Part shown: piece by piece, positions 18,558-28,252 of the stretch
How positions within the stretch are numbered: the first letter of the stretch is position 1
Layout: each line of letters opens with the position of its first letter
Source of the DNA: Beijerinckiaceae bacterium
Lineage (GTDB): Bacteria > Pseudomonadota > Alphaproteobacteria > Rhizobiales > Beijerinckiaceae
Direction: 5' to 3'
Assembly: GCA_019745195.1 (NCBI GenBank)
Contig: JAIETL010000012.1
Location: 62,001 to 126,000 of the forward strand
DNA length: 64,000 bases
Program-made: the position numbers and the translations under genes
The notes under the pieces: model-generated
Seen by the model: only the letters and a program-made list of their open reading frames with translations
Told to the model about the DNA's origin: nothing
The model's database searches: none

Positions 18558-19457
18558 TTACGCGAACAGCAGGGTCGAGAGCTTGCGCCGGCCCGCCATG
18601 CTGTGCTCGTCCATGGGGCCCCAGGCCTCGAAGAACTGCAGCAACTGCTTGCGCGCGCCGTCGTCGTTCCAGGCCCGGTCGGCCCTGATGATGGCGATCA
18701 AATGATCGACCGCCTCCTCGCGCCTGTCGCGGGCGTTGAGCGCCAGGGCCAGATCGAAGCGCGACTGGTGGTCCTTCGGGTTCGCCGCGACCTTGGCCTC
18801 CAGCTCGGCGGTGTCGCCGAGATCGGCGGCCTGCTCGGCGAGTTCGATCGCGGCGCGGACAGCCGCGATCGCCGGGTCGGCGGCCTTGGCCTGCGGCGTC
18901 ATGCCGAGAATGCCCTTGGCCCCATCGAGATCACCCATGTCGAGATGCAGGCGGGCGAGGCCGGCGATGGCGGCGAGGTTCTCCGGCTCGAGCTCCAGCA
19001 CGCCGGCGAAAAGTTCACTTGCGCCGGCGGCGTCGCCGGCCTCGGCCGCGGCTTCGGCCGCCGCCACCATCTCCGCGCTCGGGCCGGGGCCGACCGGGCC
19101 GACCAGCTTCTCGACAAAGGCCTTGACCTGGCTTTCGGGAAGCGCGCCCATGAAGCCGTCGATCGGCTGGCCTTGCCTGAAGGCGATCACGGCCGGAATC
19201 GACTGGATGCCGAGCTGACCGGGGATCTGCGGGTGCTCGTCGATGTTCATCTTGACGAGCTTGACCTTGCCCCTCGCGTCCTTGACGACCTTCTCGATCA
19301 CCGGTGTGAGCTGCTTGCACGGGCCGCACCAGGGCGCCCAGAAATCGACCAGCACGGGCTGCGTCATCGACTCGGTGACGACATCCTGCCGGAAGCCTTG
19401 AGTCGTCGTGTCCTTGATCAGGCCGGCCTGGTCGGCCACGGCGTCTGTGCCCAGCAT
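18558..19457 (-). CDS. cnoX: Thioredoxin-TPR co-chaperone, CnoX/YbbN type
   Basis: The 299-residue protein has an N-terminal thioredoxin fold with the active site WCGPC (about residues 42-46) and a C-terminal TPR-like helical region, the layout of CnoX/YbbN. CnoX proteins are holdases that protect substrates from oxidative aggregation and hand them to chaperones. A standard WCGPC site means it could also act as an oxidoreductase, whereas E. coli CnoX has lost that motif. The start at 19457 is preferred to the ATG 18 nt upstream because the GAGGA ribosome-binding site lies between them. Confidence 0.87.
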   Translation of the reverse strand: MLGTDAVADQAGLIKDTTTQGFRQDVVTESMTQPVLVDFWAPWCGPCKQLTPVIEKVVKDARGKVKLVKMNIDEHPQIPGQLGIQSIPAVIAFRQGQPIDGFMGALPESQVKAFVEKLVGPVGPGPSAEMVAAAEAAAEAGDAAGASELFAGVLELEPENLAAIAGLARLHLDMGDLDGAKGILGMTPQAKAADPAIAAVRAAIELAEQAADLGDTAELEAKVAANPKDHQSRFDLALALNARDRREEAVDHLIAIIRADRAWNDDGARKQLLQFFEAWGPMDEHSMAGRRKLSTLLFA

Positions 19458-19527
19458 GGATGGTCCTCGTCGCAATCAGATCGGTGGTCGGCGGTCATGG
19501 GCTCGACCCTCTCCTAGATGGGGAGGA

Positions 19528-20052
19528 TCAGCCGGTCTGTCCATCGGGCGGCGTCGGCAAATCGACGACCAGAGGCTCATGGCCGGTCCCGCGCAGAAAG
19601 GCCAGCATGTCGCCAAGCGCGATGCGCAGGGTCGCCGTGTTGATCAGCGGGTGGAAGTTCACCGGCTCGCCGGTCGTCAGGTTGCGGTCGAGCACCATGG
19701 TGACTGCGCCGGAGCGATCGTTGATAACCGCAAACGCGGTGACCGAGCCCGGCGTGACGCCGAGATGCTCCATCAGCGCGTCCGCCGAACAGAAGGAGAG
19801 CCGGCCGCTTGCGCCAAGCGTCTCATGCAGGCGCTTCAGGTCGATGCGGGCGTTCTCGCGGGCCGAGACCAGAAACAGCCGGCCCTTCTTGTCCTTCAGG
19901 AACAGATTTTTCGTATGCAGACCGACCATGCCCTCGCGATGCCCGGCCGATTCGGCGACGGTAAAGACGGCGTCGTGGTCGATGCGGTGGAAGGGCAGCC
20001 CCCACGCGGCGAGATGGGCGCAGAGTTCGTCGGGCGTCATCGGTGCAGTCAT
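19528..20052 (-). CDS. Prolyl-tRNA editing protein, ProX/YbaK family
   Basis: The 174-residue protein matches the free-standing ProX (PrdX) deacylases of the YbaK/ProX fold, which hydrolyse mischarged Ala-tRNAPro in trans. Characteristic segments are GLHTKNLFLKDKKGRLFLVSA and the glycine-rich GVTPGSVTAFAVINDRSGAVTMVLD, followed by NFHPLINTAT. The ATG at 20052 is preferred over extended in-frame starts, whose extra sequence looks non-coding. It may be transcribed alone; 70 nt separate it from the start of the thioredoxin gene downstream. Confidence 0.88.
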   Translation of the reverse strand: MTAPMTPDELCAHLAAWGLPFHRIDHDAVFTVAESAGHREGMVGLHTKNLFLKDKKGRLFLVSARENARIDLKRLHETLGASGRLSFCSADALMEHLGVTPGSVTAFAVINDRSGAVTMVLDRNLTTGEPVNFHPLINTATLRIALGDMLAFLRGTGHEPLVVDLPTPPDGQTG

Positions 20053-20215
20053 GGTCTTCTGGCGTCGTCCGGCGTCTGGTCGATCGTGAGGAACGGGCTT
20101 GCCCGGGCCGCATAACAATTTCAATGCGCCGAATTCAACAAGGCGCTTGCACTGCCATCGGCTTTGGGGCAATAAGCCGGCCTCGCGCCTGAAAACGGCT
20201 GCGACATGTCCTGAT

Positions 20216-20290
20216 GCGGGAGTAGCTCAGGGGTAGAGCACAACCTTGCCAAGGTTGGGGTCGAGGGTTCGAATCCCTTCTCCCGCTCCA
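20216..20290 (+). tRNA. tRNA-Gly (GCC)
   Basis: A complete cloverleaf: the acceptor gcgggag pairs with ctcccgc, there is a GTTCGAATC T-loop, and anticodon GCC lies in the loop of the stem cctt/aagg. The CCA end is genome-encoded at 20288-20290 after discriminator T. It reads GGC and GGT codons, the main glycine codons in this GC-rich genome. Confidence 0.96.
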
Positions 20291-20310
20291 GGACACCAAA
20301 AGATGGATAT

Positions 20311-20344
20311 GCAAAAAAGCGTCGGGCCTTCCGGCGCTTTTTGC
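20311..20344. terminator. Bidirectional terminator after tRNA-Gly
   Basis: A long stem (gcaaaaaagcg / cgctttttgc, with inner cgg/ccg pairing) is followed by a T-run on the plus strand and preceded by an A-run. It can therefore end both the tRNA transcript and the convergent minus-strand cupin operon. Confidence 0.8.
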
Positions 20345-20354
20345 GTTTCGCCAT

Positions 20355-20744
20355 TCACGACTGCTCCGGCACATAGCGCCGGGAGAGCTCGTTCCTGTCG
20401 TCATAGGACGCCTCGAAGATCGCCGCGGCCAGCGTCGCGCGGACATGCAGCGTGTCCGTGCCGATGTTGCGGAAGCCGTGGCGCGCGCCTGCCGGGATCA
20501 AGACCGACTGGTTGGCGGTGACGACCATGGTCTGCCTGCCGAGCGTGATCTCGGCCGTGCCGGAAAACACCTCCAGAACCTCCTCGACCGCATGCAGATG
20601 CATCGGCGCGCCGAGACCCGGCTCGCAATACTGATCGAAGATGCAGAGCTGGTGCGCGCCAACGGTCGCCGAGGCGCGCATCTGGGTCATCACGCCGTCG
20701 CGCCATTTTTCCGTGGGCTGGGTGTTGTGGTCGAGCAGTGACAT
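20355..20744 (-). CDS. Cupin-domain protein
   Basis: A 129-residue single cupin. The first metal motif is visible as PMHLHAVEEVLEVFSG (two His and a Glu) and the second as VLIPAGARHGFRN (His). Small cupins in catabolic operons are often isomerases, lyases or sugar-binding regulators; nothing here fixes the reaction. It is the last gene of the TRAP transporter/DHDPS/SDR operon, 44 nt after the aldolase gene, and ends just before the shared terminator. Confidence 0.85.
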   Translation of the reverse strand: MSLLDHNTQPTEKWRDGVMTQMRASATVGAHQLCIFDQYCEPGLGAPMHLHAVEEVLEVFSGTAEITLGRQTMVVTANQSVLIPAGARHGFRNIGTDTLHVRATLAAAIFEASYDDRNELSRRYVPEQS

Positions 20745-20788
20745 GGGTCGCTTCCTTCAGCGTGGGGTGATGTCGGGCCTGGCCGGGC

Positions 20789-21751
20789 TCAGGCTGCACG
20801 CCGCAGCGCGCCTTCGCGCGCGATGCCGGCCTGGGCGAGCGCGCGCCCGATTCGGGCGATCTCGGCCTCGCCGAGCTTCATCAGCGGCGGGCGCACCACG
20901 GCTCGGTCGAGCCGGCCGAGCAGCACCAGCGCCTCCTTCATGCGGTTGTGCATGTCGAGGAAGGGCGGCGCGTAGAAGGCTTGGGCGAGCGGATGGATGC
21001 GGTCGTTGACGGCCTGGGCCGCCTTGAGATCGCCGGCCTGTACGGCGCGAAACAGCGCCACCTGCAGATCGGCGATGACGCTGCCCGAACCCGAGAGCAG
21101 GCCGTTGCAGCCCAATGTCAGCGAGGCCATGAGCCAGGAGGAATGCGTTGTCAGCACGTTCACCGGCCGGGGCAGGCTCTGGAAGGCGCGGATATGCTTC
21201 TCGTGCAGCATCGCATCGTTCGACCAGTCCTTGATCGCGGCGATCGTCGGCACGGCGTCGAACAGGGCCAGCAGCGTGTCGAACGTGTAGCCGAGATGGC
21301 TCGCCATCGGATACTGGAAGGCGATGATCGGCAGGTCGGTGGCGTCGGCGATGCGGCGGTAGTGCTCTAGCGCCATTTCGGGGCGCAGATGCCCGCCCAT
21401 CGCCATGCTGTTGGGCGGAAAGACCAGCAGCGCCGACGCGCCTTCCTGCGCCGCCATCGCCGCGATCCGCGCCGCCTCGAGCGAGCCGTCGGCATAGACG
21501 CCGCTGATCACCGGCACCGCGTCGCCGACCTCTGCCAGCGAGGCTGAGAGAATCCGCCTCTGCTCGTCGAAGGAGCAGGCATGGACCTCCGAGGCGTGGC
21601 CGTTGACCGTCACGGCCGAGACGCCGTCGACCAGCGCGCAATCGCGCAGATGCCGGCGGGTCTGGCGCTCGTCGATGCTCATATCCTCGTTGAGCGCGAG
21701 CAGGGTCGCCGGAATGACGCCGGCGGGCCGGAAATCCTTGAAGCGCGGCAT
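20789..21751 (-). CDS. Dihydrodipicolinate synthase-family aldolase/dehydratase
   Basis: A 320-residue class I aldolase of the DapA/NanA (PF00701) family. The Schiff-base lysine is K174 (AIKDWS) and the conserved tyrosine is Y147 (FQYPMAS). The pyruvate-carboxylate loop GTTGE is replaced by GHASE (51-55). That change, with the catabolic context, argues against lysine synthesis and for a sugar-acid or keto-acid aldolase or dehydratase. It lies between SDR and cupin genes in the TRAP transporter operon. The substrate is unknown. Confidence 0.87.
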   Translation of the reverse strand: MPRFKDFRPAGVIPATLLALNEDMSIDERQTRRHLRDCALVDGVSAVTVNGHASEVHACSFDEQRRILSASLAEVGDAVPVISGVYADGSLEAARIAAMAAQEGASALLVFPPNSMAMGGHLRPEMALEHYRRIADATDLPIIAFQYPMASHLGYTFDTLLALFDAVPTIAAIKDWSNDAMLHEKHIRAFQSLPRPVNVLTTHSSWLMASLTLGCNGLLSGSGSVIADLQVALFRAVQAGDLKAAQAVNDRIHPLAQAFYAPPFLDMHNRMKEALVLLGRLDRAVVRPPLMKLGEAEIARIGRALAQAGIAREGALRRAA

Positions 21752-21778
21752 GGGCTCTTCCTGTCGGTCTGGCGGGCC

Positions 21779-22549
21779 TCAGTCGTTCCAGAGGCCGCCT
21801 GTGATGCTGATCGTCTCGCCGGTGATGTAGCTCGCCTCCTCCGACGCCAGGAAGGCGACCGCCTTGGCGATGTCGTCGGGAAAGCCCGGACGCCGCAGCG
21901 GGATGGCTTGAGCCCGCTCATAGGCGTCGGGCAGTCCCTCGGCCTTGCGCTTCACCTCGGACTCGTCGCGCATCTTGGTATCGACGATCAGGCCCGGCCC
22001 GACCGCATTGACCCGCACACCATGCTCGCCGAGCTCGGTGGCCAGCGACTGGGTCGCTCCGATGATCGCGAATTTGGAGGCGCAGTAGGCGCCGTAGGAG
22101 GCGACGCCCGACTTGCCCATCCAGGACGCGATGTTGACGATCGCGCCCCTGCGCCGCGTTACCATCTCCGGGGCGATCGCGCGGATCATGTGGAACATGC
22201 CGTCGACATTGACGGCGAAATGCATCTTCCAATCGGCCTCGCTGGTCTCCAGCATCTTGCCGACCTTCAGGGCGCCGGCATTGTTGACAAGGATGTCGAT
22301 GGGGCCGAGCGTCGCGCGCAAAGTGGCCACGGCGGCTGCGACCTGCTCGGCCGAGGAGACGTCCGCACCTGCCGTCGCGACCACGCCGCCGGTCCGGCTC
22401 AGGGTCGCGGCCGTGGCCTGCGCCGCAGCCGGGTCGAGGTCGAGAATGCCGACATCGCAGCCCTCGGCCAGCAACCTTGCCGCGATCGCCTTGCCGATGC
22501 CATGCGCGCCGCCGGTGACGATCGCCTTCTGTCCCTCGAGCCCATACAT
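21779..22549 (-). CDS. SDR-family oxidoreductase
   Basis: A 256-residue classical short-chain dehydrogenase: cofactor motif TGGAHGIG (near residue 12), NNAG segment, and active site Ser plus YxxxK (AYCASK). Asp in the LDLDPAA segment after beta-2 suggests NAD(H) preference. The start MYGLEG is set at 22549, where family homology begins; longer readings overlap the upstream SDR gene. It follows the second SDR by 14 nt and precedes the aldolase gene, as the second oxidative step or an alternative one in the same pathway. Confidence 0.88.
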   Translation of the reverse strand: MYGLEGQKAIVTGGAHGIGKAIAARLLAEGCDVGILDLDPAAAQATAATLSRTGGVVATAGADVSSAEQVAAAVATLRATLGPIDILVNNAGALKVGKMLETSEADWKMHFAVNVDGMFHMIRAIAPEMVTRRRGAIVNIASWMGKSGVASYGAYCASKFAIIGATQSLATELGEHGVRVNAVGPGLIVDTKMRDESEVKRKAEGLPDAYERAQAIPLRRPGFPDDIAKAVAFLASEEASYITGETISITGGLWND

Positions 22550-22563
22550 GCCGTCGATCCTCG

Positions 22564-23349
22564 TCAGTTTTTGTTTTTGGCCTTGCGGTCGCCCTGCGCG
22601 GTCCAGCCGCCATCGACGACCATCACCGTGCCGGTGCAAAACGAGGCGTCGTCGCTGGCGAGCCAGAGCATCGCCTGCGCGATCTCGACCGGGCGGCCCA
22701 TGCGCCCCATCGCCTGACGCTCCTCCAGCCCGCGCCGCAGTTCGTCCGCGCCGGGCCTGTTCAGGATGTCCGTGAAATAGGGCGATTCGATCGTGCCCGG
22801 CGCGACCGCATTGATGCGGATATTCGCGTCGACATGGTCGATCGCCATGGCCCGCGTCAGCGCCGCCACCGCGCCCTTGGAGGCGACATAGGCCGCGCGG
22901 TCGTGAATGCCGATATTGGCTGCGGCCGACGCCGTATTGACGATCGCCCCGCCGCCCTGCCGCTCCATCGCCGGAATAGCGTGCTTGCAGCCGAAGAAGA
23001 CGCCCTTGACGTTGACCGCCATCAGCGCGTCCCACTCCGCCTCCGTGGTCGAGACGACAGTGCCGGCGAAACCGAAGCCGGCATTGTTGACGAGAATGTC
23101 GAGCCGGCCATGGGCGGAAATCGTGGCCTCGACCATCGCTTCGACCTCGCTCTCCCGCGCGACATCGACGGTGAACGCCGTCGCCTTGCCGCCGGCCGCG
23201 ACGATCTCGGCCGCGACGGCTTTCGCCGCCGCCGCGTTGCGGTCGGCGACGACGACGGTCGCGCCCTGCGCCGAAAAGAGCTTCGCCGCCTCGTGCCCGA
23301 TGCCGGAGCCCGCTCCGGTGACGATCGCGACCTTGCCTGCCAGTTTCAT
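22564..23349 (-). CDS. SDR-family oxidoreductase
   Basis: A 261-residue classical SDR with TGAGSGIG cofactor motif (residues 11-18), Asp in VVADRNA suggesting NAD(H), the NNAG motif, and catalytic AAYVASK. It is only moderately similar to the neighbouring SDR, so the two probably oxidise different intermediates or are old duplicates. It lies 36 nt downstream of dctM in the TRAP operon. Confidence 0.88.
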   Translation of the reverse strand: MKLAGKVAIVTGAGSGIGHEAAKLFSAQGATVVVADRNAAAAKAVAAEIVAAGGKATAFTVDVARESEVEAMVEATISAHGRLDILVNNAGFGFAGTVVSTTEAEWDALMAVNVKGVFFGCKHAIPAMERQGGGAIVNTASAAANIGIHDRAAYVASKGAVAALTRAMAIDHVDANIRINAVAPGTIESPYFTDILNRPGADELRRGLEERQAMGRMGRPVEIAQAMLWLASDDASFCTGTVMVVDGGWTAQGDRKAKNKN

Positions 23350-23385
23350 GTCGTCCGTCCGGTGTCCGTCATCGTCGCGATTCGG

Positions 23386-24702
23386 TCAGTTGCCATACAT
23401 GACCTTGGGCATCCACGTCGCTAGCCCCGGGAAGGCGATCAGCAAAGCGAGCACGGCCAACTGGCAGCAGATGAAGGGGATGACGCCCCAGTACATGTGC
23501 TTGAGCTTCATCGTCGGCGGCGCGATCGCCTTCAGGTAGAAGATCGATGGGGCCATCGGCGGCGTCAGATAGGCCGTCTGCAGCATCACCAGCAACACCA
23601 CCGCGAACCAGAGCGGGTCGATCCCGAAGCTCTTCACCAGCGGGATCGCGATCGGCACGATGATCAGGATGATCGAGATCGAATCGATCAGGAAGCCGAG
23701 GATGAAGGCGACGAAGAGGATGATCGCGATCACCGACCAGGGCGAGAGGCCGAAGGCGTCGAGCACGGCCTTGGTCGCGCTCATGCCGCCCGAGGCGAAG
23801 AACACGCCCGAGAACATGCCGCCGGCCAGAATGATCGCCAGGATCATCGCGGTCAGCGAGACGGTCTGGAGCGCGGCCTGGAACAGCAGGCCCCAGCTCA
23901 TCCGGCGGTAGATGATCGCCAGCAGCAGCACGCCGAGCGAGCCGCAGGCGGCGGCTTCCGTCGGCGTGGCCAGCCCCATGAACAGGGTGCCGAGCACCGT
24001 GAAGATCAGGAAGGCCGGCGGGATCAGCGCGATCAGCGTGAATTTGATCTTTTCCCCGAGGCTGCGCGGGTCGGGCTCGGTCTCCGGCGGGGCAAGCGAG
24101 GGTCTGAGCGTGCAGATGATCAGGATATAGACGATGAACAGGGTCGACATCAGCAGGCCGGGCAGCAGGATGCCGGCGAGCAGGTCGCCGATCGACATCG
24201 CCGCGATCGGCGCGAGCACCACGACCGGCACGGAGGGCGGGATGATGGTGCCGAGCGAGCCGCCGCCGCAAATGGTGCCGGCGATCAGCGAGTTGTCGTA
24301 GCGGCGCTTGGTCATGGCGGGGATGGCGAGCATGCCGACCAGCGTCTCGGTCGCCCCGACAACGCCGCTGGCGGCGGCGAAGATCGTACACATCAGCAGG
24401 GCCGCCACGGCCAGCCCGCCCGGCAGCCGGCGCGTCCACATATAGAGCGCGTCGAACAGCTTTTCGGCGATGCCGGCGCGCTCCAGGATCGAGCCCATGA
24501 AGATGAAGAGCGGGATCGCGCCCAGCACGTAATTGGTCGCGAGGTCGTCGACCCGCTGGGCGAACTGGTGGACGAGCGTGCCGCCGAAGCGCAGCAGGCC
24601 GAAGCCGAGCGCCGCGATCATCATCGAAAAGGCGACGGGGAAGCCGAGGAAGATCAGCCCCAGCAGGACCGGAAACATCCACAGGACGGTCTGGGCCGTC
24701 AT
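23386..24702 (-). CDS. dctM: TRAP transporter large permease, DctM type
   Basis: The 438-residue, about 12-helix protein has DctM family segments such as FPVAFSMMIAALGF, GTIIPPSVPVVVLAPIA and the helix-rich C-terminus ending in YLTPPMAPSIFYLKAI. With DctQ and DctP it forms a sodium-driven TRAP importer for organic acids. The ATG at 24702 overlaps the dctQ stop by 4 nt (ATGA), showing translational coupling. Confidence 0.93.
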   Translation of the reverse strand: MTAQTVLWMFPVLLGLIFLGFPVAFSMMIAALGFGLLRFGGTLVHQFAQRVDDLATNYVLGAIPLFIFMGSILERAGIAEKLFDALYMWTRRLPGGLAVAALLMCTIFAAASGVVGATETLVGMLAIPAMTKRRYDNSLIAGTICGGGSLGTIIPPSVPVVVLAPIAAMSIGDLLAGILLPGLLMSTLFIVYILIICTLRPSLAPPETEPDPRSLGEKIKFTLIALIPPAFLIFTVLGTLFMGLATPTEAAACGSLGVLLLAIIYRRMSWGLLFQAALQTVSLTAMILAIILAGGMFSGVFFASGGMSATKAVLDAFGLSPWSVIAIILFVAFILGFLIDSISIILIIVPIAIPLVKSFGIDPLWFAVVLLVMLQTAYLTPPMAPSIFYLKAIAPPTMKLKHMYWGVIPFICCQLAVLALLIAFPGLATWMPKVMYGN

Positions 24703-25226
24703 CGGGCAGCCCCTTCCGTCTCTCGTGCTTCCGTCTGGCGGCCGAACAGGACCAGTAGGTTCTCGATCGCCTTGGCGAGGCATTGCAGCGCAAACAGCCC
24801 GAAGCCGAGCGCATAGATGATGCGATAGGGCCAGATCGGCGGATTCCAGGCCGAGAGCCCCGAGCCCTCGCCGGTGCGGTAGACCGAGGCCGCGTTCGCG
24901 ACCAGCACATTGGTCAGCCAGGCCAGCATGCCGGCCATCAGGATGTAGCCGACGGCGTCGATGGCGGCGACCGCCTGTCGCGGCAGTATCTGGTGGATGA
25001 AGTCGACATTGACGTGCTGGTCCATAAGCACGGCGTAGGACAGCCCCATCAGGAAGATCGTGCCCATCATCATATAGCTGAGCTCGAAAGCCCAGGCCGT
25101 CGGCGCGGAAAAAGCGTAGCGGCTGACGACCTCGAACACCATGGCGAGGACGAGCGGCAGGACGACGAGCGCCCCCAGCCGGCCCGACCAGAGCGAAAGC
25201 TGGCCGATCAATCTGACGATAAGCAT
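24699..25226 (-). CDS. dctQ: TRAP transporter small permease, DctQ type
   Basis: A 175-residue, four-helix membrane protein with the DctQ pattern: MVFEVVSRYAFSAPTAWAFE after helix 1, then DQHVNVDF between helices 2 and 3, and a W/P-rich loop before helix 4. It pairs with DctM. It sits 59 nt after dctP and overlaps dctM by 4 nt. Confidence 0.92.
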   Translation of the reverse strand: MLIVRLIGQLSLWSGRLGALVVLPLVLAMVFEVVSRYAFSAPTAWAFELSYMMMGTIFLMGLSYAVLMDQHVNVDFIHQILPRQAVAAIDAVGYILMAGMLAWLTNVLVANAASVYRTGEGSGLSAWNPPIWPYRIIYALGFGLFALQCLAKAIENLLVLFGRQTEARETEGAAR

Positions 25227-25285
25227 GAAGGACCCCGGTGGGAGGGCGGCCGGGCCGGCGACCAGAGGCTGCCGGCCCGGAAGGA

Positions 25286-26344
25286 TCAGCGGGTGCCGGT
25301 GGCGAAGCGGAACTCGGCCATCGGCTTGACGCTGGCCATGAAGGCCTTCTGGCTGTCATAGGCCCGCTTGAACCAGGGGTTGGCGGCGGCCTGCTTCTCG
25401 GCCCATTCGCCCGACGCCTTGACGACGGCGGCAGTGAGGCCCGGATCGACCTGGATCACCTCGATGTTCGAGGCCTTGATCTGCTTGTAGGCGTCGAGGT
25501 CGCTCTTGGCGTAGCCGAGATAGGTGTCGAGCACGGTCAGGCGGCCGGCGAGTTCGAGCAGCGCCTTGTCCTTGTCGCCGATCTTGGCCCAGGTCGCGTT
25601 GTTGAAGACGCAGTCATGAGCGCCGGACGGCGCATGCAGGCCCGGCATGATGACGTATTTCGCGACCTTGTGGAAACCTTCCGACAGGTTGCTGCCCGGG
25701 CCGCCCCATTCGATGGCGTCGACGACCTTGCGCTCCAGCGCGCTGAACACCTCCGAGCCCGGCAGCACGACGGTGGAGGCGCCCAGCATCGGCGCGATCT
25801 CGGCCCAGGAGGACGAGGTCCGCAGCTTCAGCCCCTTCATGTCGTCGGCGGTGCGGATCGGCTTGTGCGAATGCATGAAGAACTCGGTCTCGAGCACGCC
25901 GCAGGGAAAGGCGACGACGTCGAATTTCTCCTTGCGCCACTGCTTCCACAGATCGGCGCCGCCGCCATTGTAGAGCCACATCATCATCTCTTCGGGATTG
26001 GGCCCCGCCGACCAGCCCGAGAAGATCGCGCCTGTGCGGTCGATCGCCCAGTCATAGCCCGGCCAGGAATGCCCCATATCGGCGACGCCCTTCTGCACCG
26101 TCTCCGTGACCTTCAGCGCCGGGCCGAGCGCGCCGGCCGGGAAGACGTTGATCTTGATGCGGCCCTCGGTCATCTTCTCGACGTTCTCGGCGTATTTCTT
26201 GGCGCCGATGTCGAGCCAGTGGCCGCCCGCCCAGGGCGTCGCCATGTTGAGTTCCAGCTTGTTCTGGGCCAGCGCGCCCTGCGCCGACAGGGTCAGGCCG
26301 CCGATGACGGCGGCGGTCGTGATCAGGCTCTTGAACATGGACAT
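25286..26344 (-). CDS. dctP: TRAP transporter substrate-binding protein, DctP family
   Basis: A 352-residue periplasmic solute receptor with a signal peptide (hydrophobic stretch ending SAQGALAQN, cleavage after ALA). The family helix-hinge segments LGPALKVTETVQKGVADMGH and VVDAIEWGGPGSNL are clear. The latter resembles the subgroup annotated for keto-acids and related carboxylates, with an Arg in LKLRTSS to bind the carboxylate. Two ATGs are possible; 26344 is chosen because AGGAAGAGG lies at proper spacing. It is the first gene of a seven-gene operon, so its promoter controls transport and catabolism together. Confidence 0.9.
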   Translation of the reverse strand: MSMFKSLITTAAVIGGLTLSAQGALAQNKLELNMATPWAGGHWLDIGAKKYAENVEKMTEGRIKINVFPAGALGPALKVTETVQKGVADMGHSWPGYDWAIDRTGAIFSGWSAGPNPEEMMMWLYNGGGADLWKQWRKEKFDVVAFPCGVLETEFFMHSHKPIRTADDMKGLKLRTSSSWAEIAPMLGASTVVLPGSEVFSALERKVVDAIEWGGPGSNLSEGFHKVAKYVIMPGLHAPSGAHDCVFNNATWAKIGDKDKALLELAGRLTVLDTYLGYAKSDLDAYKQIKASNIEVIQVDPGLTAAVVKASGEWAEKQAAANPWFKRAYDSQKAFMASVKPMAEFRFATGTR

Positions 26345-26958
<614 letters not shown>

Positions 26959-27073
26959 AAGGCGCTGGCCTTCTAGGCCGTGCGTCGCGTGAATGTCAAT
27001 CGCTCGCGGCATTTTGGCGGAGCGCGGTCCGGGCGTCGTCCGGGCCGGAAAATCCATGAAATGAGGGATATCG

Positions 27074-27364
27074 ATGCGGTCCGTTCTCGATGTGGTGATG
27101 CTCGCCTTGCAACTCTATGTCTGGATCCTGATCGCGTCCGCCATTCTGAGCTGGCTGATCGCCTTCAACGTGGTCAATACCCGCAACCAGTTCGTCTCGA
27201 CCGTCTGGGATCTGCTCTATCGCATCACCGAGCCCGCGCTGAGGCCGATCCGCAACATGCTGCCCAATCTCGGCGGTATCGACATTTCGCCGATCATCCT
27301 GCTGCTGCTGATCTTCTTCGTGCAGAGCGTGATCACGCGCTACATCTACCCCAACGTGTTCTGA
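27074..27364 (+). CDS. YggT-family membrane protein
   Basis: A 96-residue protein with two hydrophobic segments and the YggT signature between them: [18 protein letters not shown], then [26 protein letters not shown]. YggT proteins are inner membrane proteins linked loosely to osmotic or pH stress and cell-division topology in other organisms; the biochemical role is not settled. It sits alone, 65 nt before the carbonic anhydrase gene. Confidence 0.9.
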   Translation: MRSVLDVVMLALQLYVWILIASAILSWLIAFNVVNTRNQFVSTVWDLLYRITEPALRPIRNMLPNLGGIDISPIILLLLIFFVQSVITRYIYPNVF

Positions 27365-27429
27365 GCGTGGCCGGCGAGAGCACGGCAAAGGCTTGACGAT
27401 CATGCGCTGCTCCTGTTGGAGATAAGCCC

Positions 27430-28137
27430 ATGGACAACCCAGCCGCTCCGTTCCCCGCGCGCCTGACCGAGGGCTACCGCGCCTTCCTCGACGACCGCTT
27501 CGACCGCGAGAAGAGCCGCTACGAGGAACTCGCCGACGGGCAGACGCCGAAGATCATGCTGATCGGCTGCTGCGACTCGCGCGTCTCGCCCGAGATCATC
27601 TTCGATGCCCGGCCGGGCGAGATGTTCGTCGCGCGCAACGTCGCCAATCTGGTGCCGCCCTTCTCGCCCGATGACGGCCTCCACGGCACCTCGGCCGCGC
27701 TGGAATACGCCGTACAGGCGCTGAAGGTGGAGCATATCGTGGTGCTCGGCCATGGCCGCTGCGGCGGCATCCGCGCCTTCGCCGACGATGCGCAGGGGCC
27801 GCTCTCCTCGGGCGACTTCATCGGACAGTGGATCACGCTGATCGGCCCGGCCGCCCAGCGCACCGGCGGTCGCGGCCGCAACGAGGATCTCGACACCTTT
27901 GTCGAGCGGCTGGCCTTCGCCTCGATCCAGCAGTCGCTCGCCAATCTGCGCACCTTCCCATGCGTCCAGATTCTCGAAAGCAAGGGCCGGCTGCAACTGC
28001 ACGGGGCCTATTTCGCGGTCGCAACCGGGGTGCTGATGCTGCTCGATCCGGTCAGCGGGCAGTTCCTGCCCGCCGTCGGCGAAATGCCGCGGAAAGTCCA
28101 GATGATCCGCTGCGACGAGCCGGCCGGGCAGGCCTGA
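27430..28137 (+). CDS. Beta-class carbonic anhydrase
   Basis: A 235-residue enzyme interconverting carbon dioxide and bicarbonate. Zinc and active-site residues are all present: C47, D49 and R51 (GCCDSRV), then H108 and C111 (GHGRCGG). VARNVANLVPP after the first motif is typical of the beta class. A purine-rich ribosome-binding site (TTGGAGATAA) lies before the ATG. It is cytoplasmic, with no signal peptide. It may share a transcript with yggT. Confidence 0.93.
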   Translation: MDNPAAPFPARLTEGYRAFLDDRFDREKSRYEELADGQTPKIMLIGCCDSRVSPEIIFDARPGEMFVARNVANLVPPFSPDDGLHGTSAALEYAVQALKVEHIVVLGHGRCGGIRAFADDAQGPLSSGDFIGQWITLIGPAAQRTGGRGRNEDLDTFVERLAFASIQQSLANLRTFPCVQILESKGRLQLHGAYFAVATGVLMLLDPVSGQFLPAVGEMPRKVQMIRCDEPAGQA

Positions 28138-28252
28138 CGAAGCGCGGCCAGCCCGCCATGGCGGCCGGATAATTTCCTGCCGCGCCCCCGATGACGGAAC
28201 GGCGGGCTTGCGCTAGATTGCGTGCTTCCGATCACCGCACTCCTGAAGCTCC

